Shown: one piece after another, positions 1 to 8,663 of the stretch | How positions within the stretch are numbered: position 1 is the stretch's first letter | How the letters are laid out: each line of letters begins with the position of its first letter | From: Bacillus sp. FJAT-25509 | GTDB lineage: Bacteria > Bacillota > Bacilli > Bacillales > Bacillaceae_G | Direction: 5' to 3' | Length of the DNA stretch: 64,000 bases | Assembly (NCBI RefSeq): GCF_001420605.1 | Contig: NZ_LJIZ01000012.1 | Coordinates: 47,987-111,986 of the forward strand | The notes under the pieces: generated by a model | What the model was told of the DNA's origin: nothing | The model's database searches: none | The model's input: only the letters and a program-made list of their open reading frames with translations | Translations under genes and position numbers: made by a program

Positions 1-73
1 GATATACTAAAGGATGTCCATTTACTTCTTGATTTAATATCGGAAAGGCTTCACGGATTGCTTTAACATCCAT
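1..73 (-). CDS. sufS: Cysteine desulfurase SufS, N-terminal fragment (cut by window edge)
   Basis: Only the first 24 codons are inside the window. They read MDVKAIREAFPILNQEVNGH and onward, which matches the start of Bacillus SufS, the PLP enzyme that takes sulfur from cysteine for SUF Fe-S cluster assembly. The ATG overlaps the TAA of sufD in the form TAATG, so translation of the two genes is probably coupled. The active-site lysine and cysteine lie outside the window, so the call rests on the N-terminus and on the sufC-sufD-sufS order. Confidence 0.85.
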   Translation of the reverse strand, partial: MDVKAIREAFPILNQEVNGHPLVY

Positions 74-1380
74 TACTTAACCTTCCTCTCAATTACATCA
101 ACAAGCATTTTTTTAACTTCTTCAATTGGTAATTCCGAAACTACAGGTGCTAAGAATCCGTGAATAACTAAGCGCTCTGCTTCTTTCTTCGGAATACCGC
201 GACTCATTAAGTAGTACAGCTGAGTTGGATCTACTTTACCAACTGAAGCAGCGTGACCTGCCATAACATCATTTTCATCAATTAATAGAATTGGGTTCGC
301 ATCTCCACGAGCTTTTTCACTAAGCATTAATACACGTGAAGTTTGTTGTGCATTAGACTTAGAAGCGCCGTGTTCAATTTTCCCAATACCATTAAAGATT
401 GAAGTAGCAGAATCTATTGATACACCATGTTTTAAGATCCAACCTTCAGATCCTTTACCAAAGTGAATAATGCTTGTTGTAAAGTTTTGAGTTTGCTCAC
501 CACGGCCTACAGTAACCATTTTCATGTCGCCGAAAGAACCGTCTCCAATTAGGTTTGTAACATTTTCGAAAACTGAGTTTCCATCGTTCATTAGACCAAG
601 TGCCCACTCAATTTTGCTATCGCGACCAGCATGACCACGACGAACAACATAAGCAGTTACACCTTTTGCTAACGTATCAACAGCACCATAACGAACTTTT
701 GCATTATCTAATGTAATTACTTCTGTAATAACGTTTACAACAGCCGCATCTAAATCAGCAGATGTAGAAACATAGTTTTCAACATAAGTAACTTCACTGT
801 TTGCATCTGCAACAACAAGTACGTGGTTATATGCAGGTACGTTTTCGCCATCTACAACAAAAATAGATTGGATTGGTTTTTCTAATACTACATTTTTAGG
901 AATGTATAAGAAAGCTCCACCATTTACTAATGCTGCATGTAATGCGATTAATTTATTTTCATCGACTTTTACAGCCTCTGTCATAAAATATTTTTTCACA
1001 AGATCTTCGTGATCTTTAATCGCCGTGTGTAAATCTACGAATACTACACCTTTTTCTTTTGCTTCAGAAGAAAGAGAGTGATATACAGCAGATCCATTAT
1101 ATTGTACATAAACTGATTGATCAGTGTCTTCATTTATTAAAGATGTTACTGACTCTGGTAATTGATCTTTTGTAGGAACATTTCCTGTTGTAACATTAAA
1201 TTCTTTTCCAAAGAAATCCCATTTAGAGATATTTGTTTTATCTGGCTTTGGAAGAGAAAGTGATTCAGCTTTTGCTAGTGCATTTAAACGGAACTCTGTG
1301 AAATATGCAGGTTCATTTAGCAGTGCAGAAAGCTGCTTAACTGTTTCTTGACTAAATGGAATTGTAGTACCAGTTGTCAT
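73..1380 (-). CDS. sufD: Fe-S cluster assembly protein SufD
   Basis: This is SufD, the scaffold partner that forms the SufBC2D complex with SufB and the ATPase SufC in the cytoplasm. The 435-residue protein carries the beta-helix core and the C-terminal SufB/SufD segment (DENDVMAGHAASVGKVD, then YYLMSRGIPKKEAERLVIHGF). I place the start at the ATG preceded by AGGAGGG with normal spacing. A start 12 codons upstream is possible but has no ribosome site and would run back to within a few bases of the sufC stop. It follows sufC by 19 bases and runs directly into sufS. Confidence 0.95.
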   Translation of the reverse strand: MTTGTTIPFSQETVKQLSALLNEPAYFTEFRLNALAKAESLSLPKPDKTNISKWDFFGKEFNVTTGNVPTKDQLPESVTSLINEDTDQSVYVQYNGSAVYHSLSSEAKEKGVVFVDLHTAIKDHEDLVKKYFMTEAVKVDENKLIALHAALVNGGAFLYIPKNVVLEKPIQSIFVVDGENVPAYNHVLVVADANSEVTYVENYVSTSADLDAAVVNVITEVITLDNAKVRYGAVDTLAKGVTAYVVRRGHAGRDSKIEWALGLMNDGNSVFENVTNLIGDGSFGDMKMVTVGRGEQTQNFTTSIIHFGKGSEGWILKHGVSIDSATSIFNGIGKIEHGASKSNAQQTSRVLMLSEKARGDANPILLIDENDVMAGHAASVGKVDPTQLYYLMSRGIPKKEAERLVIHGFLAPVVSELPIEEVKKMLVDVIERKVK

Positions 1381-1399
1381 GAGAATCCCTCCTATCCGA

Positions 1400-2185
1400 T
1401 TAAGCTTCTTGCCCAACAGTCTCGTCTTCGATACCTAATTCTTGTTTAATCCAGTCATATCCTTCAGCTTCTAAACGTGCAGCTAATTCAGGACCACCTG
1501 ATTTTACAATACGACCTTGCATCATTACGTGAACGAAGTCAGGAGTAATGTAGTTTAATAAGCGTTGGTAGTGAGTGATGATTAAGCAACCAAACTCTTC
1601 TCCACGCATTTCGTTAACACCTTTAGAAACTACTTTTAATGCATCGATATCTAAACCTGAGTCAATTTCGTCAAGAATAGCAATTTTAGGTTGGATCATC
1701 ATCATTTGAAGAATCTCATTACGTTTTTTCTCTCCACCTGAGAATCCTTCATTTAAGTAACGTTGAGCCATTTCTGGATCCATTTCTAAGAATTCCATGT
1801 TTTTATCTAATGTACGGATAAATTTCATTAATGAAATTTCATCGCCTTCTTCGCGACGTGCATTCATTGCAGAACGTAAGAAATCTGCGTTTGTTACACC
1901 ACTAATTTCACTTGGGTATTGCATAGCTAGGAAAAGACCAGCTTGAGCTCGCTCATCAACTTCCATTTCTAAAACATCGTTGCCATCAAGCTCGATGCTA
2001 CCACCGATTACTTCATATTTAGGATGACCCATAATAGCAGAAGATAAAGTTGATTTACCTGTACCATTTGGTCCCATGATTGCGTGAATTTCTCCACCTT
2101 TTACTTCAAGGTTTACACCTTTTAAAATTTGCTTTCCTTCAATTGCTACTTGAAGGTCTTTTATTTTTAATGTAGAAGCTCCCAT
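1400..2185 (-). CDS. sufC: Fe-S cluster assembly ATPase SufC
   Basis: SufC is the ABC-type ATPase that powers cluster assembly on the SufBCD scaffold. Visible motifs are Walker A (GPNGTGKST, residues 38-46), the ABC signature FSGGEKKR (148-155) and Walker B with AILDEIDSGLD (about 169-179). The Asp-Glu-Ile-Asp sequence is typical of SufC. The 261-residue length fits the family. It is the first suf gene here, preceded by GGAGGGTG and an AT-rich promoter region, and it is followed by sufD and sufS. Confidence 0.97.
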   Translation of the reverse strand: MGASTLKIKDLQVAIEGKQILKGVNLEVKGGEIHAIMGPNGTGKSTLSSAIMGHPKYEVIGGSIELDGNDVLEMEVDERAQAGLFLAMQYPSEISGVTNADFLRSAMNARREEGDEISLMKFIRTLDKNMEFLEMDPEMAQRYLNEGFSGGEKKRNEILQMMMIQPKIAILDEIDSGLDIDALKVVSKGVNEMRGEEFGCLIITHYQRLLNYITPDFVHVMMQGRIVKSGGPELAARLEAEGYDWIKQELGIEDETVGQEA

Positions 2186-2428
2186 TTTACACCCTCCATA
2201 ATATTACATAAAAATTCTATAAAATAGAAAATGGCTATTTTAAGTTCATTCTCATTTTATTCTCATTCTAATCTTAAAGCAATTAAAAAGTATTTTCAAG
2301 CCGTGCCCTATTTTACCAAAAAAGTTTTATTACGTGTAACTTTTTTTCACAAAAAAAGAATAAATAGAGATACTATATATATAGGAAATAAAATATCTAA
2401 TATCACAACTAAAAAAGAGGGGAATTTA

Positions 2429-2674
2429 ATGTCTAAAACAACTAAGCTTTCACCAGATCAACAAAAATTTGCGATTACTCAACTACAAACATATTTCTTA
2501 CAAGAAAGAGACGAAGAATTAAGTGAATTAAGTTCGATGTTGCTATTAGACTTTATTTCACAAAAACTTGGACCTATGTTTTACAATAAGGGAGTTGAAG
2601 ACTCACAAAGATTTATGTCCGAACGGGTTGAAGATCTATATGCTTTATTATTAAAAGAACAGATTGAAGATTAA
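2429..2674 (+). CDS. DUF2164 family protein
   Basis: This is an 81-residue acidic protein of unknown function. The segment YFLQERDEELSELSSMLLLDFISQKLGPMFYNKGVEDSQRF is the hallmark of DUF2164, with the conserved LGPxFYNKGVxD stretch. I chose the ATG preceded by AAAGAGGGGAATTT. An upstream in-frame extension of 66 codons is AT-rich, low-complexity and lacks a ribosome site. It is transcribed divergently from the suf genes. No function can be assigned beyond the family. Confidence 0.8.
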   Translation: MSKTTKLSPDQQKFAITQLQTYFLQERDEELSELSSMLLLDFISQKLGPMFYNKGVEDSQRFMSERVEDLYALLLKEQIED

Positions 2675-2873
2675 GTTGTTTTAGTAAACTTCTTTTCTTT
2701 TAGTTTTTAACGACCTTTAGCACACACTTTATTTTACGTACATACTCAATTTTAGATTATTCAATATTTATATAGTTGTTCAAATTATTCTTGCATTGTT
2801 AAAACAAATAAATGTTTTAATGCAGACTCTTCCATTATTTACGAAAAAACTAGATTTCATTAATCAAATTATC

Positions 2874-2914
2874 AAAAAAAAGAACCTTTTTACTATAATG
2901 AAGGTTCTTTTTAA
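2874..2914. terminator. Bidirectional intrinsic terminator
   Basis: AAAGAACCTT and AAGGTTCTTT form a 10-bp stem around a 13-base loop. An A-run precedes the stem and a T-run follows it, so it can act on both strands. It also marks the end, in element orientation, of the degenerate repeat copy to its right. Confidence 0.75.
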
Positions 2915-2919
2915 CTTTC

Positions 2920-3182
2920 TAATAAGGAATTTGACCAATTAAATAAAGTTGTATCTTGTTCATCAAAAAAAGATTATGATAAAAGATTAATTTAATATCC
3001 TTTACTTAGAGTAAAATAACGGTTTATTAATCAGTTTGTAATTCAAGTCAGATCGAACATTTTTAACTTCAAAAAAAACAATTAATATAGTTTGTTGATA
3101 TATTAAATTTATTGAAATACATTTACTTCTAAAATCATTAATAGTTCCTCAAAACATCAATAACCTTTACATATTTCAACAC
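2920..3182 (-). repeat. Degenerate copy of the dispersed ~0.5-kb repeat, lacking the GC-rich core
   Basis: Read on the minus strand this matches the outer parts of the copy at 9911-10410. It begins with a GTGTTGAAATAT block at its right end, continues through ATATCAACAAACTATA, ATGTTCGAT and ACAAACTGATTAATAAA, and ends with CTAAGTAAAGGATATT. The GC-rich centre is absent. Identity is by eye only, and the limits are approximate. Confidence 0.6.
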
Positions 3183-3306
3183 TCTAAAGAAAAAAGGCTT
3201 TGTTCAATTAAATAAATTTACTCCCTTAACTATATTTCAAAAACATTAATTCATCCCTCGTATATATTCTCAAATGCGATTTTAAAACATGAGAAAAACG
3301 AATTTT

Positions 3307-4023
3307 TTATTGATAAACTTGCACAGGTATAAAGACTTCGGGCATACCAGCAGCATATGCAGCTACTTCATATTCTTTAAAGATTAATTTAATGCCCGCA
3401 TGGTCAAATGCCCATAATCTATTTTTGTCACTTAAATCAATTTCGTTAGGAGATTTTATTAATACATATCCTTTATATTTCTTTTGTAATTGCTGATAAG
3501 CATATTCTTGTACGGATTTTGTATTTTCGTTTATTAACTTAGATAGTGGAACTACTTCACCTGTTTTCACGTCAAAATTAAATGTAGTTCCCACTGTCAT
3601 CCCATGTGCTCCACCTGTATATGAATACTCATTATAAATAACACTTAATTTATCAAGATTATTGTATAGTATTTTATAAGTAAAAACATATTCATAAGGT
3701 CTCCACGGCCCTTGGCTAGCATCCCATTTTGCCTTAGCTTCTTTCTCGTCTTCTAATAGCTTCAAACGATTACTATTCGCTAAATCAGCACCTTGTTTTA
3801 AAATACCATTGATCTTTTGTTGTGCGGTTGAATTAGAAGCTCCACTTATTTGTGGATACTTAATCGGTGCATCATTTAGTTTTTGTTCAGTAATTTTAAT
3901 ATGACGCGGTAATGGGTTTTCATTGATTCGAGCTTTAGTTTCCGCATTAACAAATTTAATAGAGCCCAAATTAATACTGCTAGTCATTATAATTAATAAG
4001 AAATAATATAGAAACTTTTTCAC
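3307..4023 (-). CDS. Secreted DUF4163/DUF3298 (PdaC/RsiV-like) domain protein
   Basis: The protein has 238 residues. It starts with a signal peptide (MKK, hydrophobic residues 5-22, VNAE cleavage region). An extracellular domain follows with WRPYEYVFTYKILYNN, then SYTGGAHGMT and FNFDVKTGEVVPLSKL. This TGGAHG-containing layout is typical of the DUF4163 plus DUF3298 unit seen in the deacetylase PdaC and the anti-sigma factor RsiV. No catalytic polysaccharide-deacetylase domain is present, so only the accessory domain is supported. Translation starts at GTG with AGGAGG six bases upstream. The role is unknown; lysozyme or peptidoglycan binding is a guess from RsiV. Confidence 0.75.
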   Translation of the reverse strand: MKKFLYYFLLIIMTSSINLGSIKFVNAETKARINENPLPRHIKITEQKLNDAPIKYPQISGASNSTAQQKINGILKQGADLANSNRLKLLEDEKEAKAKWDASQGPWRPYEYVFTYKILYNNLDKLSVIYNEYSYTGGAHGMTVGTTFNFDVKTGEVVPLSKLINENTKSVQEYAYQQLQKKYKGYVLIKSPNEIDLSDKNRLWAFDHAGIKLIFKEYEVAAYAAGMPEVFIPVQVYQ

Positions 4024-4131
4024 TAGACTCCTCCTATTTTCTTTATCAAAAAATAGTATGAGTATCTTTTAAATTATTTATGAAATATTTTATGAGAGTC
4101 TAAATACTTACAATCAATTAACAGACTGTTC

Positions 4132-5235
4132 TCAAGTCATTTTGTTAACTAGTTTAAATAAGTTCATTGCTATTTCATAAGTGTTTGGTTTCACCTTTTG
4201 ACTATTAGAAAACACAATTACATATGTTTTTGAAACAGGATCGAAGACATTCATACAATTAATTCCTGGAACTACCCCACGATTGTATAAATACTTGCCT
4301 TTATTATAAAATCCGTAAGCATAATGGTTTTGATACGGCTTAATAAATTGAGTAAAACTTTTACTCAAAATAAGTTTATTTGAAATAAGTGCCTCGTCCA
4401 TTTTTTGCAATCCTGAAACCGTTGCATAAATATCTCCACAGCCTAATAAATAATTAAAATTTGGGATTCGTAATTGCTGCGGATCATTTTTAGATTGAAT
4501 TAATAAATAACCGAGAGCATGATTCCTTGTTTTATAAAAATCATTACCTTGTCCAATTTCAGTCATATTCGCTTTATCGAAAATATGTGTCTTTATATAT
4601 TCTCCATAAGGAATTCCAGTTACTTTTTCAATAACATAAGCAAGTAAAATATAATTTGTGTCATTGTAATCCCATTTGTTCAACGGTTTATAATGTACAT
4701 TTGATTTAACTATTTTCTTTATCAGATTCGATGATGAAATTGGATTAAATAGCTCTTTTTGTTTCTTAATCCCTGAAGTATGTGAAATTAAATGAAATAA
4801 TGTTAATTTTGACCCATTTGGAAAGTCCGGTATGTATTTTGAAATCGGATCATTAAAAGATATTTTGCCTTCTTCTTTTAATTGCATTAACGACGTTGAA
4901 ACAAAAAATTTAGAAATTGAGCCAACTGGGTAATAGGTATTTGGTTTGTTCGGTAACTGATTTGAGATATCTCGATAACCGTATCCTTTATTAAGGATAT
5001 TTTCTTCATTCTTCCTTACAAGAACAACTCCGTTAAAATGAATTTGCTGTAAGTAGCGATCAATCTCTCCATTATTCTTATTTTGATCATTAGTAAAATC
5101 AACTTTATTCATCGAAGAGTGATTCGAAACTGTCACTTTCGAAGAGTTTTTATTCAAGATAAAACTACAAAAAGGAGACATAATTAAAACAGCTAAGAAA
5201 CTAGGAATAAAGAACAAATAAATTTTTTTCATCAT
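4132..5235 (-). CDS. Serine hydrolase, beta-lactamase (class C/PBP-like) family
   Basis: This 367-residue protein has an N-terminal membrane anchor or signal (MMKKIYLFFIPSFLAVLIM) and a beta-lactamase-type catalytic domain. The SxxK motif is in VGSISKFF, the YxN motif is YND in WDYNDTNYILLAYV, and HLISHTSGI is the usual family motif. This group includes D-aminopeptidases, esterases and penicillin-binding-like cell-wall enzymes, so the substrate is not predictable. I start at the ATG with GGGAG eight bases upstream rather than at the earlier ATG. It is divergent from the dlt operon, which fits but does not prove an envelope role. Confidence 0.85.
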   Translation of the reverse strand: MMKKIYLFFIPSFLAVLIMSPFCSFILNKNSSKVTVSNHSSMNKVDFTNDQNKNNGEIDRYLQQIHFNGVVLVRKNEENILNKGYGYRDISNQLPNKPNTYYPVGSISKFFVSTSLMQLKEEGKISFNDPISKYIPDFPNGSKLTLFHLISHTSGIKKQKELFNPISSSNLIKKIVKSNVHYKPLNKWDYNDTNYILLAYVIEKVTGIPYGEYIKTHIFDKANMTEIGQGNDFYKTRNHALGYLLIQSKNDPQQLRIPNFNYLLGCGDIYATVSGLQKMDEALISNKLILSKSFTQFIKPYQNHYAYGFYNKGKYLYNRGVVPGINCMNVFDPVSKTYVIVFSNSQKVKPNTYEIAMNLFKLVNKMT

Positions 5236-5590
5236 ATACCGCTCTCCCATTTTGCAGGGTTAAGAGGATTTCCCTATATTCCCTCTTCCCCATTATTTTT
5301 ACCTTACCCCTATTTTATTGTGCAATTTCTTAGTTCCAATCACATACTATCTTAAAGCTACTGTATCTAAAACTTTTAAATCGGAACGAAGAACAAAAAT
5401 TCACTTCAATTACTTATCCTAATTGTATTAACAATCTTGTCCATTAATCTTTAAAATTTAATTAGAAAAAATTTACTTAAACCTTAATAATTTATTATCT
5501 GTTTGTAATTTTAAAAGGTGTTTGGTTAATTTTTCATCTATTTTTCGGTGTTATAATACGTCTAGCTAAAAATTAAGAAAGGGGAAACAA
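5236..5590. other. Divergent promoter region between the serine hydrolase and dltXABCD
   Basis: This AT-rich stretch holds no gene. A good -10 hexamer TATAAT at 5552-5557 lies about 35 bases before dltX. The matching -35 is poor, and a CGTC follows at 5559, so an ECF sigma factor could also be involved. That is only a suggestion, because dlt operons in Bacillus are known to respond to such factors. Confidence 0.4.
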
Positions 5591-5734
5591 ATGGGTAAAA
5601 TCCATATTTTCCGTTCAAAGACTTTAAGGTTTTTATTTTATACTGCGTTTTATTTATCAATTTTACTTGCACTACTTTACCTATATGGATTTAAAGATTC
5701 ATTTACTGGGACCTTTATATATAACGATTTTTAG
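5591..5734 (+). CDS. dltX: D-Ala-teichoic acid biosynthesis small protein DltX
   Basis: This short gene encodes 47 residues. It has a basic N-terminus (KIHIFRSKTLRF), one membrane segment (about residues 14-33) and the C-terminal tail GTFIYNDF. That tail is the conserved FxYNxF ending of DltX, a membrane protein needed with DltABCD for D-alanyl transfer to teichoic acids. GGGGAAACAA precedes the ATG. It lies 11 bases before dltA and is the first gene of the operon. It is below usual size cut-offs and easily missed. Confidence 0.9.
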   Translation: MGKIHIFRSKTLRFLFYTAFYLSILLALLYLYGFKDSFTGTFIYNDF

Positions 5735-5745
5735 GACGTGAGCTG

Positions 5746-7260
5746 ATGAAATCAATTATTGAACAAATAGATTATTGGGCAATTAACACCCCAAACACGA
5801 TCGCATTTCAAAATAGTGATTACTCTTTAACATATAAAACTTTAAAGCAACAATCAGATGCGATTGCTAGCTGGATGATTAAAAATAATTTTACGAATAA
5901 GCCTATTATTGTGTATGGGCATATGCAGACAGAAATGATTTCCATTTTCTTAGGAAGTGTAAAAGCAGGTTGTGCATATATTCCCGTTGATGAGTCTATT
6001 CCTTTTGAAAGACTCAAAAAAATGATTACTAATTCTGGAGCAACTTTACTAATTACACCAAAAGAAATTACTTTAAAGTTTGAATCCATTAAAATCATAA
6101 ATTTTGGAGAACTACAGGAAATTATTGATTCTACTGATCTAGTCAATTCTTTAACTGATTTTAATGTTAAAGACGATGATACATTTTATATTATCTATAC
6201 TTCCGGCAGTACTGGAGATCCAAAAGGTGTGCAAATTACTGAAAAAAACTTACGTAGTTTTACCGATTGGATATTGAAGGATTTTAATATACACAATGGA
6301 CAACGATTTTTGAATCAAGCTCCATTCTCTTTTGATTTATCAGTAATGGATTTATATCCATCTTTATTGTCGGGTGGCACACTCATTGCTGTTGAAAAAT
6401 CTTTGGTTGAGCGACCAAAAGTATTATTCGATTATTTAATGGAAAGTGATATTAAGGTTTGGACTTCTACACCTTCATTTATAGAGATGTGTATGATGAA
6501 CCCAAATTTCAGCGAATCCCTACTACCAAACTTAAAGACTTTTCTTTTCTGTGGTGAAGTACTATCGAATAATAGTGCTAAACAGCTTTTATCTAGATTT
6601 CCTAATGCCGAGATTTATAATACTTACGGTCCAACAGAAGGAACAGTTGCTGTAACATTCGTCCAGATTACTGAGAAGGTCATAAACCAATATTCCCCAT
6701 TACCGATTGGAACTCCGAAAGATGATACAATCATTTACATTATGGATGAATTAGGGAACCCACTTCCAGAAGGAGAAACAGGGGAAATTATTATAGCTGG
6801 TCCAAGTGTTAGTAAAGGGTATCTTAATAATCAATTAAAAACTGATGCAGCCTATTATCAAATAAATGGTATGCGCGCCTATAAAACAGGTGATTCTGGT
6901 TACTTTGATCACGGACTTTTGTTCTATAAAGGTAGGATCGATTTTCAAGTAAAGCTACATGGGTATCGGATTGAAATTGAGGACATTGAAAATAACATTA
7001 GAAGATTACCATTAGTCCATTCTGCAGTTATATTACCAGAGATGAAGGATGGTAAGTGTATCGATTTACATTGCTTAACAGTCGTTAAAGAACACGATTT
7101 CGAAAAGGAATATCATTTAACACGTTTTTTAAAACAAGAATTAAATAAATATATGCCGACTTATATGATTCCAAGAAAATTTAGTTACTTACAAAGCTTA
7201 CCAATGACAACGAATGGTAAAGTTGATCGTAAAAAATTATTGGAGCAAACTTACCAATGA
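5746..7260 (+). CDS. dltA: D-alanine--D-alanyl carrier protein ligase DltA
   Basis: DltA activates D-alanine with ATP and loads it on the phosphopantetheine arm of DltC in the cytoplasm. The 504-residue protein shows the adenylate-forming P-loop YTSGSTGDPKG (151-161), NTYGPTEGTV, the YKTGDSG hinge region and the C-terminal lysine in TTNGKVDRKKLL (K492). Length and motif order are normal for DltA. The gene follows dltX and overlaps the dltB start by four bases (ATGA), which indicates coupled translation. Confidence 0.97.
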   Translation: MKSIIEQIDYWAINTPNTIAFQNSDYSLTYKTLKQQSDAIASWMIKNNFTNKPIIVYGHMQTEMISIFLGSVKAGCAYIPVDESIPFERLKKMITNSGATLLITPKEITLKFESIKIINFGELQEIIDSTDLVNSLTDFNVKDDDTFYIIYTSGSTGDPKGVQITEKNLRSFTDWILKDFNIHNGQRFLNQAPFSFDLSVMDLYPSLLSGGTLIAVEKSLVERPKVLFDYLMESDIKVWTSTPSFIEMCMMNPNFSESLLPNLKTFLFCGEVLSNNSAKQLLSRFPNAEIYNTYGPTEGTVAVTFVQITEKVINQYSPLPIGTPKDDTIIYIMDELGNPLPEGETGEIIIAGPSVSKGYLNNQLKTDAAYYQINGMRAYKTGDSGYFDHGLLFYKGRIDFQVKLHGYRIEIEDIENNIRRLPLVHSAVILPEMKDGKCIDLHCLTVVKEHDFEKEYHLTRFLKQELNKYMPTYMIPRKFSYLQSLPMTTNGKVDRKKLLEQTYQ

Positions 7261-8408
7261 TTCCTTACGGTAGTTTTACGTTTTTCGGTATTTTGTTTGT
7301 TCTATTAATCCCAGCAGTCATATTAGGCTTTTTAGGAAAAAGATTAACTAACTACACAACATTTCTTTCTTTTGTGTTTTTATTATTAGTCTTTTCCTCT
7401 TCTAAAATACAAACCTTCTATCTAGTTGCTTATATAATTTGGGTAGTTATTTTAATAAAAGGTTATAGTGTTTATCGGAAGAATGCGAACCATTCAACTG
7501 TTTATTACTTAAGTGTTTTTCTATCAATTTTACCTTTAATAATTGTAAAGGTTTCACCGATATTTGAAAGTGCTACACTTGTAGGCTTTTTAGGAATTTC
7601 GTATTTAACATTTAAAGCAACACAAGTCATTATTGAAATTCGCGACCACAGTATAAAAGAAATAAGCATTGTTGATTTCTTGAAGTTTTTATTATTTTTT
7701 CCAACGATCTCCTCTGGACCAATTGATCGTTTCAGGAGATTTCAACAGGATTATCAAAAAAAGCTAACGGCTAGTGAATACCAGGAGTATTTTCAAATTG
7801 GCGTTCATAAAATTTTTATTGGTTTTCTCTATAAATATATAATTGGTTATTTAATTAACGTTCATATACTTGAAACACAGCTTGTTGTAGGGCATACTTT
7901 CGTCTCAAATCTAACGTATATGTATGCATATAGTCTGTACTTATTCTTTGATTTTGCAGGTTATAGTGCATTTGCAATCGGCGTTAGTTATTTAGTAGGT
8001 ATTAAAACACCTGAAAACTTTAATATGCCATTCATTAGTCGAAATATAAAGGACTTTTGGAATCGCTGGCATATGAGCTTATCATTTTGGTTTCGTGACT
8101 ATGTATATATGAGAATGGTATTCTTACTGACTAAGAAAAAAGTGATAAAAAATAGAAGAAATATATCATATATCAGTTACACTACTTTATTTTTACTAAT
8201 GGGTGCATGGCACGGGATCCAACTAAATTACCTACTTTATGGTGTATACCAAGCCATATTGATGTGTAGTTTTGATTGGTTTGAACAATTCAATAAGAAA
8301 AAAAAGATTTGGAAAAATAATAAACTAACACATGTATTAGCGGTTATTATTACATTCCATTTTATTTGTTTCGGATTTTTAATATTTTCAGGACATCTAG
8401 TTAACTAA
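7257..8408 (+). CDS. dltB: D-alanyl transfer protein DltB (MBOAT family)
   Basis: DltB is the polytopic MBOAT acyltransferase that moves D-alanine from DltC across the membrane toward teichoic acid. The 383-residue sequence is a string of hydrophobic segments with FWNRWHMSLSFWFRDYVY and MGAWHGIQLNYLLYG. The catalytic-site histidine is in WHG, residue 319. The start overlaps the dltA stop. It is followed after a few bases by dltC. Confidence 0.96.
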   Translation: MIPYGSFTFFGILFVLLIPAVILGFLGKRLTNYTTFLSFVFLLLVFSSSKIQTFYLVAYIIWVVILIKGYSVYRKNANHSTVYYLSVFLSILPLIIVKVSPIFESATLVGFLGISYLTFKATQVIIEIRDHSIKEISIVDFLKFLLFFPTISSGPIDRFRRFQQDYQKKLTASEYQEYFQIGVHKIFIGFLYKYIIGYLINVHILETQLVVGHTFVSNLTYMYAYSLYLFFDFAGYSAFAIGVSYLVGIKTPENFNMPFISRNIKDFWNRWHMSLSFWFRDYVYMRMVFLLTKKKVIKNRRNISYISYTTLFLLMGAWHGIQLNYLLYGVYQAILMCSFDWFEQFNKKKKIWKNNKLTHVLAVIITFHFICFGFLIFSGHLVN

Positions 8409-8423
8409 AGGAGAATGAGTATA

Positions 8424-8663
8424 ATGGAAAATTTAAGAGCAGAAGTTTTAAAACTTTTAGCAGATTTATGTAATACAGATGAAGTGGTTGAAAATCCAGA
8501 TATTCTGATTTTTGAAGAAGGATTATTAGATTCATTTGGTACAGTTAGCTTATTAGTTGAAATCGAAGAACAACTTGGTATCAACGTAACGATTTCTGAC
8601 TTCGATCGTGAGGAGTGGGCAACACCAAATAAAATCATTTCGATTTTAGAGGCTAGAAAATGA
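8424..8663 (+). CDS. dltC: D-alanyl carrier protein DltC
   Basis: This 79-residue acidic acyl-carrier-like protein carries D-alanine on 4'-phosphopantetheine attached to S37 in [10 protein letters not shown]. The start is the second of two close ATGs. It has GGAG ten bases upstream, whereas the first ATG (8415) is only one base from that site. The length matches known DltC. The last codons overlap the dltD start (ATGA). Confidence 0.96.
   Translation: MENLRAEVLKLLADLCNTDEVVENPDILIFEEGLLDSFGTVSLLVEIEEQLGINVTISDFDREEWATPNKIISILEARK

Larger units (their letters stand above)
2675..3306. other. AT-rich intergenic region holding a terminator and a degenerate repeat copy
   Basis: No convincing gene is visible. 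The stretch holds a bidirectional terminator near 2876-2912. From about 2920 to 3182 it holds a decayed minus-strand copy of the dispersed repeat that also occurs at 9911-10410 and 37328-37804. Confidence 0.7.

Noticed and set aside
2231..2428. 66-codon N-terminal extension of the DUF2164 protein
   Set aside because: It is AT-driven Lys/Phe/Ile-rich sequence without a ribosome site, and the downstream ATG has a good one and gives the normal family length.
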